Source: Catonia carolina (taxonomy: Eukaryota > Arthropoda > Insecta > Hemiptera > Achilidae). Taken from it: a stretch of 64,000 nt of DNA. The notes under the pieces are model-generated. The model did not search any database and was not told the DNA's origin. It worked only from the letters and a program-made list of their open reading frames with translations. The stretch covers positions 189,741,783-189,805,782 of the forward strand of contig JAQMRL010000001.1 of the NCBI GenBank assembly GCA_035578175.1, written 5' to 3'. This document shows, in pieces, positions 1 to 9,737 of the stretch (positions within the stretch are counted from its first letter, which is position 1; each line of letters begins with the position of its first letter). The position numbers were made by a program, and so were the translations under genes.

Positions 1-782
1 GTCTGTGTCTAACCATGGACAAGTTTACTATTGCACAACGAGTGTTAATCGTCAAAACATTTTACCAGAGTGGAGAGAGTTATGCGGCTACTGTCAGGCA
101 ACTTCGCGGTACTCTGGGACGTAATGAAGCACCGAATGAATCAACAGTTCGCAGGCTCATGAAAAAGTTTTTTGAGACGGGTTCAACAGTCGACCTTAAA
201 AGTTCTGGACGTCGTCGTTCTGGCCGAACTGAGCAGAACGTTGCGTTGGTTCGTGACAGTGTGGCTGTTAGCCCAGCAAAATCAATACGTCGCCGTTCTC
301 AACAATTGGGTTTACGATGTTCTTCTGTACGGAGAATTCTTCGGTACGATCTCCAATATCACCCGTATAAAATTCAGTTGACGCAACATTTGAAAGTGGC
401 AGACCACCAGAAGAGACGACAGTTTGTTGACTGGGTATTGAGAAAACGGCAGGATGATGACACCTTCGCAAACAAAATCATTTTCAGTGATGAGGCGCAC
501 TTCCACTTAAACAGTTTTGTTAATAAACAGAACTGCCGTATGTGGGGTTTAATTCGACGGGTTATCGGGCAAATGGAAGTCGAAACTTGTCGTGCAGTGA
601 TATCCAATTTCATGGACAGAGTTGATGCGTGCCAGCGCAGTAGAGGAGGACACATGCATGACATCATTTTTCATACATGAAATCGGAAGGTAAGATGAAC
701 TTGTTGATGTATTTATTTTCAGTTTTTCAATAAAATAAATCTCTTAATTTGATATATCAAAACCAGCGCTCTTTTTGAATCA
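1..782 (+). mobile_element. Deleted Tc1/mariner-type element
   Basis: An open frame at 15-680 starts with a transposase helix-turn-helix (FTIAQRVLIVKTFYQSGESY), a second helix region and the first catalytic block (KIIFSDEAHFHL). It then jumps from MWG to a C-terminal block ending SRGGHMHDIIFHT, so the middle of the DDE/D domain is missing by deletion, although the frame stays open. The element probably ends at the TA near 782 (...TTTTTGAATCACCCTA). Its left end is at or beyond the window edge. Not able to transpose alone. Confidence 0.75.
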
Positions 783-1652
783 CCCTATACATTTTTTCTT
801 TATTTTTCGACATAGTCACCAAACAGATTCAAGTACTTGTCGTACCTTGGAACAGTCTTTGAAATACCCTCTGCATAAAAATCTGCTGCCTGTGAATGTA
901 GCTAACCATTCACGGCGTTTTGAAGCTCTTCGTCATTGGCGAACCGCTGAGATGCAAGTCACCGCTTCATGTTCGGGAACAGGTGAAAGTCACTAGGAGC
1001 CAAATCTGGGCTGTATGAGGGGATGATCGAAAACGTCCCATTTAAACTTGGCCAAAAGTTCATTTGTTCTTCGAGCTGTATGAGGGCGAGCGTTGTCATG
1101 CACAAACACAACACCACGTGTCAGAAGGCCACGACGCTTGTTTTGGATCGCCCTTCTTAACCTGTTTAAAGTTTCACAGGAGACAGCAGAAGTGTTGGTC
1201 GTTCCACGTTCCATAAAATCAACGAGTAAGATGAGTAAGGTGTTGTGTTTGTGCATGACAACGCTCGCCCTCATACAGCTCGAAGAACAAATGAACTTTT
1301 GGCCAAGTTTAAATGGGACGTTTTCGATCATCCCCCACACAGCTCGGACTTGGCTTCTAGTGACTTTCACCTGTTCCCGAACATGAAGCCGTGGCTTGCA
1401 TCTCAGCAGTTCGCCAATGATGAAGAGCTTCAAAACGCCGTGAATGGTTGGCTACATTCACAGGCAGCAGATTTTTATGCAGAGGGTATTTTAAAGACTG
1501 TTCCAAGGTACAACAAGTGCTTGAATCTGTTTGGCTACTATGTCGAAAAATAGAGAAAAACTGTAGTTTTAATATGTATATAATAAAGTTTTTGTATCTT
1601 CACTCGTTTACTTTTTATTTCAAAACGGAGGTTATTTTCTGGATAACCCTCG
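783..1652. mobile_element. Foldback mariner-like element, copy 1 (left tip missing)
   Basis: Two inverted copies of the 3' half of a mariner transposase. The minus-strand arm (about 786-1240) and the plus-strand arm (about 1234-1652) both encode [32 protein letters not shown] and a C-terminal YVEK. The spacing from HDN to PSD fits DD34D. The right end is GGATAACCCTCG before TA. The left arm has lost its terminal repeat at the junction with the preceding element. Both arms contain substitutions and are non-functional as transposase. Confidence 0.85.
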
Positions 1653-1765
1653 TATTTATAGATGAATCCTTGTAATGCATCTTGCAGCCTATTAATCTTA
1701 TTGTATAAATACTGTAATGTTTAATAGTCTTTTATAGCTGCTGTTTTATGATTTAACTTTTTTTA

Positions 1766-2386
1766 AACTACACGTTTAAGTGGATCCACCATTATCAGAG
1801 TATGTTGTTGTTTAGGTCATCAGCCGAAAGGCTCGTTTGAACCTGTCTAGAGGTTTTACTAAATAAAAGGAGGAATGAGGTGGTTTACCATTGCCTTCCT
1901 CACTGAGTGGAAATGTAGGCTATCAGCATGCCAGGCCCTCTAAAAAACACCGTCTTTCCACCCTACAAAAATGACACCTTCATTTCATTCACCACAGGGT
2001 TTGGCCATCTAAAGAAATCATTATTCACAGAGGAGATAACTGGGAGTAATATATTTTACATCTCTACCTCTTCTGTTCTTAAATGATTCAGTCATATAAT
2101 TGGCTGACCACGAGATAAGAAATAGAACTATTTCTTATTCTAACTATTTTGTAGCCCTGGAACTAGCAGATCGAGTGTAAATAATCTAATAAACACTACC
2201 TGCCTGTCATGGGCAATATCAGAGTATATACATTATAAAAATTGATTTTTTTATGTTAAAATCTTGGCAGGACATGTATCTTCAGTCACTTATGTAAAAA
2301 TGTTCAATTAGTTGAATTCATTATTATTCATATTCATGTTGATAATGAATTTATATATTATGATAATGGTGGATCCATTAAAACAC
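1766..2386. repeat. Decayed Penelope-type terminal repeat fragments and unassigned retroelement-like DNA
   Basis: At 1770-1806 a minus-strand and at 2355-2386 a plus-strand copy of the GGTGGATCC hairpin region are recognisable but mutated (CTGATAATGG instead of CTGATGATGG). The CATGTATCTTCAGTCACTT piece at about 2273 belongs to the same repeat. Between them, around 1813-2010, lies a stretch with GTTTACCATTGCCTTCCTC that resembles insect retroelement debris; I could not assign it. Confidence 0.5.
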
Positions 2387-2387
2387 A

Positions 2388-2496
2388 TTGGGTTCGAATC
2401 CCACTCGGGCATGGCATTTTTTCATACGTTACAAAAATTCATTTCATCTTTCACCGTCTGCATTAGCAGCAATTTGCAAAACAGTCGGACGTTAAA

Positions 2497-2536
<40 letters not shown>
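2388..2536 (+). repeat. tRNA-derived SINE, 5'-truncated copy
   Basis: Starts inside the SINE at the B box (GGGTTCGAATCCC), continues with the body ending GTCGGACGTTAAAC and terminates in about 39 A residues. It matches the fuller copy at 10640-10817. The A-box half is absent, so it is 5'-truncated or fused to the Penelope-type fragment before it. Confidence 0.85.
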
Positions 2537-2538
<2 letters not shown>

Positions 2539-2574
2539 AAAACACATGTACGTTGAAAAAATGTAAAATCACAG

Positions 2575-3347
2575 AAAAAATCTGGTGTGAAACACTCACA
2601 CAACTTTCTCTTGCCAGTGCAAATAATTAACAATAAACCTAACATTAAAAATAAACAAAAAACTAACCTCACTAAACATAACCTAATTTTAATCATATAT
2701 GAAAGACGCAAAATAAAATCAATCTCAGTTTGCCTTAAAAATACGGAAAATAACTCTTTCACGCTAAACTAGGCTCTGTAGAGAAAAATACTCTCAATAA
2801 AAGTTGTAGATTGTTTAATTTCCTATAAATTTTATTATATACACTGTTGTCGTAAAATGCATTCTAAGGCCGAAATCTTTAAAAAATCGATTTTTCACTT
2901 GTTTTCGTGAGAAAAAACAGAAAATCGCTAATTACCACTAAACTAAGCGTTATACAAAAAAAGTTTTAAATAAAAGTTGTAGAATTTTAAATTCTCTACA
3001 TTTTTTATTATATACATTTTTTCATTAAAGCCGCAATCTTAAAAACACAAATTTTTTATGTGAAAACAGCCTGACCAAGAATTTCAGCAAACATGGCGCC
3101 TACCCTATCTTGTAGAGCATAAAAAATTAAGTGAAGAAGGCGATTTTAAAAAATATCGTAGGACCAGTTTTTGAGAAAATCGCATAAAAGTGAAAAATTA
3201 CACGAATAAACTACTACTTTCGGTTGACCAATTTTGATGAAAATGTTTGTGTCGGGTTCGGTAGTGTTCTGTAACTTTTAAATTTCAAGTTCGTACGATG
3301 TTCCATTCTTGAGATATTTTGTACACACACACACGCACACACACACA
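2575..3347 (+). mobile_element. HINE-like (Helentron-type) repeat, 5' part
   Basis: Begins with the shared start AAAAAATCTGGTGTGAAAC and the sub-terminal ACTTTCTCTTGCC, then follows the family up to the (CA)n tract at about 3327-3347. The sequence after the tract is missing here but appears, starting with a (CA)n tract, at 7859-8029. This suggests a single copy split by the 4.5-kb block between. Confidence 0.85.
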
Positions 3348-3519
3348 GGTTTTCCCCGGGTACGTTCCGAGGTCAAAAGTCCGAACCACACGTTCCGAGG
3401 ACATCATTAATTAATCAGTTTTTCTGGAAAATATATGCATCACTGTGTTGTAAAAAATTTTTTATGCGTCCCGAATAGTCAAATTTTGAGCTATCGCAAC
3501 TTTTTAAGTTTTTTGAAAC

Positions 3520-4070
3520 TACCATACCATCTGAGGACCATAACATTTAATCATCGAAGTGAGGACACACACAAAAAACCGTTAAAAATGATTTTCATTC
3601 ACTATTTGAGGACCATAGTATTTAGCCATCGAAGTGAGGACACACACCAAAAAACCGTTAAAAATGATTTTCATTCACTATCTGAGGACCATAGTATTTG
3701 GCCATCGAAGTGAGGACACACACCAAAAACTGTTAAAAATGATTTTCATTCACTATCTGAGGACCATAGTATTTGGCCATTGAAGTGAGGACACACACCA
3801 AAAAACCGTTAAAATGATTTTCATTCACTATTAGAGGACCTTGTACTTCTTCCATCTCACCGAGGACACACACGAATTGCATTCCCGGCTACAAACCGAG
3901 GACCATAGTATTTAGCCATCGAAGTGAAGACACACACCGAAAATCTGTTAAAAATAATTTCTATCTACTATTAGAGGACCTTGTATTTCTTCCATCTCAC
4001 CGAGGACACACGCAAATTGCCATTATAAAATTGCCTCCAGGCTACAAACCGTGGACCATAGTTCTACACC
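3520..4070. repeat. Tandem array, 75-76 bp unit
   Basis: The phrase CGAAGTGAGGACACACAC recurs at 3556, 3631, 3707 and 3782, so the unit is 75-76 bp. The rest contains variant units in which GAGGACCTTGTA...TTCTTCCATCTCACCGAGGAC alternates with the first type, a hint of higher-order structure. Short frames across it have no coding character. Confidence 0.85.
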
Positions 4071-4439
4071 ATTGTTTTGAGTAGGCCTACTTTAATTGTA
4101 GCAACCCACACATCGGCATTTGGTAGCGATCAGAGAAAGAAGATGACCGTGTAATGACCTTCCCTCGAATTTTAATTGTAATTTTTTAATACAAGCATTC
4201 GCGACTGTGTTTCATCCAACGGACATAAGTCTACTACATTCGTGTATAGCCCTCTGATGTTTGCCCTTCGTTACAGAATTTTATTTTTATTTCATGTTAC
4301 ATCTTTTAAAGGACATAAAACTAGGAACCATAAGATTTAAAAGACAAAATCTGTTAAACTCTCTATTAACTTAATTAATGTACTTAAAAGAAAATACATG
4401 TATTAAAATAAATTAATTATTTACTTACTGTTTATTTTT

Positions 4440-5640
4440 ATCAAGTAAACATTTTTAACAACTATAAATTTTCATACATCAAAAAAGTAACAGTTGCCAT
4501 TAAAAATAACCACGTCACAATAGATGTTCAAAATACAAGCATCCAGCCGTTTTCTCATGGACTGGTAAACTCTTTCTAAGATCCCAGGTGTCTCACGTAT
4601 CCTCTGAATCCCATTAATAATCCTTGTGAGCAACTCTTCTTTGGTATCCACAGGCGAGTCGTAGACAAGCGACTTTAAATGTCTTAATGAGAAAAGTCTA
4701 GAGGATTGAGGTCAGGTGACCTTGCAGGCCATGCTACTGGGGCTCCTCGTCCAATCCATCTGTTAGGGTATGCTTCATTTAGAAATTCTGTAACTCGTAA
4801 TATGTAATGAGCCGGAGCCCCATCCTGCATAAACCTCATTTTGTTGCGGGTGTTTAGAGGCACATCTTCGAGTAACTCGTGCAGATTATTAATCAATAAA
4901 TGTAAATAATTTTCGCCATTGAGCGTAGCAGGTAAAAAATGGATAAAAATTTTGTCACCCAGAATAGCAGCCCATACGTTTACAGAAAACTGATATTGGT
5001 GATGGTTCTCTGAAATAGCACGTGAGTTTTCAATTGGCCACATGTGAGTATTGTGGATGTTAATAATAGCCAATCTTGAAAATTTTGCTTCATCAGTAAA
5101 AAAATGTTGCTTAAGAAATTTGGACTGGTGCACCTTTCGATAAGCCATTGGCATAGCTGAACACGGGGAAAGTAATCTTTAGGCGTAAGAGCCTGAACCT
5201 TTTGATAGTGACAGGAATGCAACTGCTGCTCATGCAAAACCTTTCAGACAATTGAATGACTAACACCGAAATCCATAGCTAGCTCTCTTACTTCTTCCAG
5301 GATGATTCTCTATTTCATCCAATTCGGCTGTACACGTTGTACGTGGCCATCCTGATCTACCAAATTTTTTTGGTTGTAAGGTTCCTGTCTCTCTTAACCT
5401 TCTATGAATGGAAGAAAACATTTTGTGAGACGGTAACTGTCTATTAAGAAAATGTTCCTGATAGAGGCGTCTAGCCTCTAGACTGTTGCAACGTGCGGGA
5501 CCGTACATTAAATGCATATCTGCCATCTCACTTTTAGTGTAAATAATATTCATATTACCCGCCATGGTGAATGAGATGTTTTCTGCATCAAAAATTAACT
5601 GCAACAGCACACTAACTTGTATTACTGTACAGATATTTAC
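4440..5640 (-). mobile_element. Tc1/mariner-type element of DD41D spacing, decayed
   Basis: Minus-strand transposase in several frames. The N-terminal part lies at 5610-5260 (YTKSEMADMHLMYGPAR, HTH), a middle part around 5237, and the catalytic part at 5154-4684 with FFTDEAKFSR, FMQDGAPAHY and RSPDLNPLDF. The C-terminus continues in another frame to about 4530 (SLVYDSPVDTKEELLTRI). Between the second and third acidic residues there are 41 residues, which fits the DD41D group. Several frameshifts make it a pseudogene. The element ends are not certain. Confidence 0.75.
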
Positions 5641-6029
5641 TTAATGAGGAATGGAAAAATAACTGCTTGTAATATTTATTTAGATTATTTACAACAATGT
5701 ATTTTTTGTTATATCATATGTTTTATGATTTATTTTCTTAAATCATGTTTTAATACAAGTGTTTTCTTTAAAGTATTACATTAATTTTTTTTTGACTTTA
5801 AACTTTATTTTTATTCACACTGTACAGAACTTAACAACTAGTGAATGAGATGAAAGGTTTATGATAGTGAAGCCAATGGCCAATTTCGACAACATTAATT
5901 AAGTTAGTAGAGAGTTCAACAGATTTTGTCTATTTATCATGCGTTTTTTTTATTTAATTAAAAAATAATTGTTTTTAAAATAACGTTTGTCTATTATTGA
6001 CTTATTTACATCATTCTCTTCGGATTTAA

Positions 6030-6603
6030 ATTCTCTACAAGTTTTGTATAAGAATTTCTTGAGTTTATTATCCATTTAACAAAGTTCATCTGCTTCAAAC
6101 CTAAAAGAAACTTGTTTTTTGGGACCAAGTTTTGCGTATTTCATCAGATATCTTAAAAATTACTGCAGCTACAGGTCTGAAACCTGTTTTGTTCAATTTT
6201 TCTGTTCATTTTACATACGATACGGTAAAATTTATGCCTAATTTAACGCCCAACAAATATCTATAGGGCTTCGTTTCAACGGGGTAACTGAAATTCTGAC
6301 GAAATCTTTCACCCTGTATAACTCGGTAACTGATGATTTTTGGACCTACGTTAATTTGAACTTTTTTTCTTCTTTTGTTGTGGTGAATCACGCCTTGAAT
6401 TCTTGGACTTTTTCAGAACGCCCTGTATATGTGTGTGTGTACGCGCGCGCGCGCGTTTTTGGAGTATACAGTCGACTAGCAGCTAATTTTTGTTACAATT
6501 TGTTATTTACATTATTGCTATTTTATTTACAGTTATATTTTGTTATTGTATATTAGGCCTAAACATGTTTCCCGTGCGAAGCCGCGCGGGGTATGTATGC
6601 TAG
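6030..6603 (+). mobile_element. Helitron 3' part with canonical end
   Basis: Ends in a GC-rich hairpin (6571-6590: CCCGTGCG, loop AAGC, CGCGCGGG, eight pairs with one wobble), a short spacer and CTAG at 6600-6603 followed by T, the textbook Helitron 3' terminus. The 5' limit is a guess; a TC start was not identified. No Rep/helicase coding was seen. Confidence 0.7.
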
Positions 6604-7294
6604 TTAATAATATTAATATTTAATAATTTGTAGGGTTCTTAATAATAATTTTATTATACCTATTGAACTGGTATAGAAATTATGTAACTTTTACGTTTCA
6701 CTTCAAAATAAGTCTGTGTACCATAATTCATATTAAACTTTACGTACTATTATTTAGTTTATTTCAATTCACAATAAACTTTGTAGTTTGGCAAAACAGA
6801 ATGTCTCTAATCATTTAAGTATGTGGGTTGCAGAAGGAAAATAAGCTGATCTTACGCAATGGGACAACTGTAAATATCCGCTAAACTCTAAACGAACCGT
6901 ATATTTTACTTCCTTTCTGTAGAAGCTAAATTACATTATGTTTTATTAATTATAAATTAAAACCAAATAAGGCAACAATGTTTTAGTAAGTACTAATCAA
7001 AGCGATTTAGGGTGCTACAATTAATTAAAGTACTTTAAAATTCGTACTATGTACGCTTTGATTAGTACTTATACGCCGTAGAATAGTTTAATCACAAATT
7101 TAGGAATCGTTTGAATCACAAAAAAAACAATAGGTAGAGCAATAAACAATATGGTAAGTTTACAATTATAGTAATACCGATAAAACAAAAGGGAAATGCA
7201 AATGCGCCAACAGTTCCCACTATTCTGAATGAAGTGATTTGCAAAGACAGAACATTATGCTTCTCCTGTATACATTACAGACTAACAGTGTTGT

Positions 7295-7605
7295 ACGAAA
7301 CTTGGCATCAGTGTACTGCTAATACACACAAGGCTACATTGTACGGTTGTAACAGACGGTTCAACTGAGGACTTATTTTGAATTTTTTGTTAACTATGAG
7401 AATGGCTCGTGAGTCCTCACTTATACGACTTAAGGCAATACAATGTGTGTATGAAACTTGGCATCAGTGTACTGCTAATACACACAAGGCTACATTGTAC
7501 GGTTGTAACAGACGGTTCAACTGAGGACTTATTTTGAATTTTTTGTTAACTTTGAGAATGGCTCGAGAGTCCTCGGTTATGCGGTTTAGAACAAGAACTT
7601 GTGTG
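7295..7605. repeat. Direct tandem duplication of 156 bp
   Basis: The segment from GAAACTTGGCATCAGTGTACTG through GGTTCAACTGAGGACTTATTTTG to GAATGGCTCG occurs twice, starting near 7298 and 7454, with few differences. Function unknown. Confidence 0.9.
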
Positions 7606-7856
7606 TTTGGTGTGTATGACTCTCAAGTGTCAGCGCTACGTGGGAGACACACTTGGAACTAACTGTCCCTGCACACCATACTAACAGGGGACATTTTTTT
7701 TTTCTTAAAAATATATACTTTTCTGAATCGTAGGAGGCCGTAGAAGCCGAATTTCAACGTTTTACGTTCCGAGGACCATGTGTGTGTCCTCAGTCCGTTT
7801 TTAGTCCTCAGTACGTCAATGAAAATCAATACCAATGTCCCCCAATAGCCCTATTG

Positions 7857-7858
<2 letters not shown>

Positions 7859-7892
<34 letters not shown>

Positions 7893-8029
7893 CAATCGCT
7901 AAAAACATGTTTTTTGGGTTCAGGGGGTCTGAAAACATGTAGATCCGGTGAAAACTCAATTTCAAAAAATCGACATGAAAACAATACTTTCCTTCTTATA
8001 TATTCATATAGGCAAGAGAAAGTAAAAAG
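7859..8029 (+). mobile_element. HINE-like repeat, 3' part
   Basis: Starts with (CA)n, continues with CCAATCGCTAAAAACATG and the end-hairpin region TATATTCATATAGGCAAG before AGAAAGTAAAAA. Probably the missing 3' portion of the copy beginning at 2575. Confidence 0.85.
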
Positions 8030-8031
8030 TA

Positions 8032-9021
8032 TAGTACATTTGTTTTTGGAAGAAGCTTGCAAGGGGAGGGCGAGTAGGTAGAGTAGGGATAGTTTTAAAG
8101 GGGCAAGTGTTGTCTCCTTCTCACTTAATGATCATTCTCTCTCTTTCTAACTGTATACTACTCTGTTACAACTATTACGCTAGACTAAAAACTAGTTAAA
8201 AACTTTATATTTTCTGTTGTCTTTTGCCTTTCTCCATCTGAATCCCATATCTTTTTTTAATTTTCCACAGCGACTATTTACTTTCTTTGAAATTAATTTT
8301 CTCCCGCAATATGGGGAGTAACAAATTCAAAGTTGGCCATTCAGCGTTTGTTTTATGAAAATCATATATTGTTCTTTTCACAACACACTTTTATCAAAAG
8401 CGTCCACTTCACTCTTCACTTTCCTTCTCATTCTTTTCTTATTTGGTGTTCTGATTTGCACATCAGGGTTTTTTCTTTTTTTCTTTCAAAATTCTTTGAA
8501 CGGTTACACAATTTTGCACATCGGTCAGTAAAATTGGTCCCTTTTGTTCAGCTTCTTTTTTCATAAAATTGTATACACTGACTATATACTCCCTAGCCTG
8601 ACCGCGTATTACCTGCCTTTTCTGTATTTCACTAGCACTCGTGCTGGAATTTTCGCTACTACAACTAGGTTTCATTTTAATAAATAAATAAAAAATAGAA
8701 ACGAAACAAAGAATAGATACAAAAAATTAATATAAACAAAATCAAACAGCAAAAGAGTAAAAACAATAGGTACATAAAACAGTAGGCCTACTACCGAATG
8801 CACGAGTTGAAGACTTGTGAAGGGAATAGAACAACAAAAATATAAAATTACAACATACAGTCAATGTTTTTAGGATTTATAGTAAACTTAGGCTCTTAAC
8901 GCTGCTAGCACTATGGAGAGACTGATCACTTCCCTTCGAGGTACTTCCCCCACCACTAAACAGAACATCTCAGCAACACAAAGCGTTGGTGGGAGAGCTT
9001 CTAGCTAGAACAAATGACCTG
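8032..9021 (-). mobile_element. Deleted IS630/Tc1-type element, copy 1
   Basis: Flanked by TA. The ends share a loose inverted repeat (CATTTGTT and GAAGCT blocks). The minus strand at about 8675-8463 encodes a helix-turn-helix transposase N-terminus ([36 protein letters not shown]). A second piece about 8460-8290 is similar to the fuller text in the copy at 47167. The catalytic domain is absent. It sits directly against the preceding HINE end. Confidence 0.7.
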
Positions 9022-9406
9022 TAGCTGACGAAATATATAACAGAGCTACAAGAGCAAGGTGTTGGCAACATTGCTGACAAGTCATTGGCTAGCTATGAAG
9101 AGCTTATCAGCCCTGAAAAATAGTATAGATTAGGAACAACAAGAGATAATGACAGACATTTTGTAAAACATAAATAAGATAATCTAGAATAGATAAATGG
9201 CCAGTTCAAAACAGTAGTATATAAGGAAAGATCATTGTAAACAAATGAAACACTTCATTGTTACGTCTGATTTGGACAACATTGATGACTTGATTACTTT
9301 ATCCGAATCATTTGTCCATTTGACAAATTGTATTATAGAGGCTACACCTGAATAAACCTTCATAAAAAATAGTCCAAGTGATTGTTTTATTTAACTTAAG
9401 ACATAC
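9022..9406. other. Intronic stretch, nothing assigned
   Basis: Between the deleted IS630-type element and exon 12. A 37-codon frame opens at about 9246 (KHFIVTSDLDNIDDL) and an AATAAA follows near 9350, but no similarity is recognised. Confidence 0.4.
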
Positions 9407-9737
9407 CTGTATCTAATACGTTTAACTCCTGATTGGCTAACATCAGTCAAATCTTTATCAAATGAAGACTTGTGTTTCTTTTGACCTTGAGAATTTTCGC
9501 CATCATAATCAACGACTGCGTTTATTGGCTTCTGCTTACGTTTTCTTTTTGCCATGCGAACCTGTAAAGCAGCGACTTTGCTCAGTTTCCTTTGTACACG
9601 CTCTTCATAATCTTCAGATATTGTCTTATTTTTCTGTCCAAATTTATTTTTTTTGCCCTTTAATCGATCACTGCCATTTTCTTTTTTCTTTTTCCCTTTC
9701 TTTGGCTCCTTTTCATTCGTTTCTAGTTTCAGGCGAT
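9407..9737 (-). CDS. DDX27: DDX27-like exon 12 (lysine-rich tail)
   Basis: Basic tail ([53 protein letters not shown]) equivalent to the nucleolar C-terminal tail of DDX27. The donor ACAG|GTATGT leaves two bases of a codon, so at least one more exon is expected below 9400; none was recognised in 1-9400. Confidence 0.9.

Larger units (their letters stand above)
3348..7858. other. Unassigned 4.5-kb block with GAGGAC repeats, between two half HINEs
   Basis: Both ends carry ACGTTCCGAGGAC-type sequence (3389-3405 and about 7765-7780) and scattered GAGGAC/GTCCTC copies. Inside are a tandem array (3520-4070), a Tc1/mariner insertion (about 4440-5640), a Helitron end (to 6603) and a 156-bp duplication (7295-7605). 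No coding capacity of its own was recognised. It may be one large non-autonomous element inserted in the HINE microsatellite, or a patchwork. Confidence 0.4.

Noticed and set aside
993..1433. Long minus-strand frame in foldback copy 1
   Set aside because: It is a composite of antisense and sense parts of the two mariner arms, with only the middle being true transposase.
2463..2762. Minus-strand frame with a long phenylalanine run
   Set aside because: It reads through the SINE poly(A) tail and the HINE start in antisense; no coding character.
3435..3713. Open frame and CRISPR-like look of the 75-bp tandem array
   Set aside because: The units are joined directly without spacers, and the frame only reflects the repeat unit. 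This is eukaryotic tandem DNA, not CRISPR.
6420..6460. (GT)n(CG)n tract as possible Z-DNA regulatory site
   Set aside because: It is a short alternating tract inside Helitron-derived DNA with nothing nearby to regulate.
1..9400. Final exon of the DDX27-like gene
   Set aside because: Searched the minus strand for the expected C-terminal continuation after the last donor; no plausible exon was seen, so it probably lies to the left of the window.
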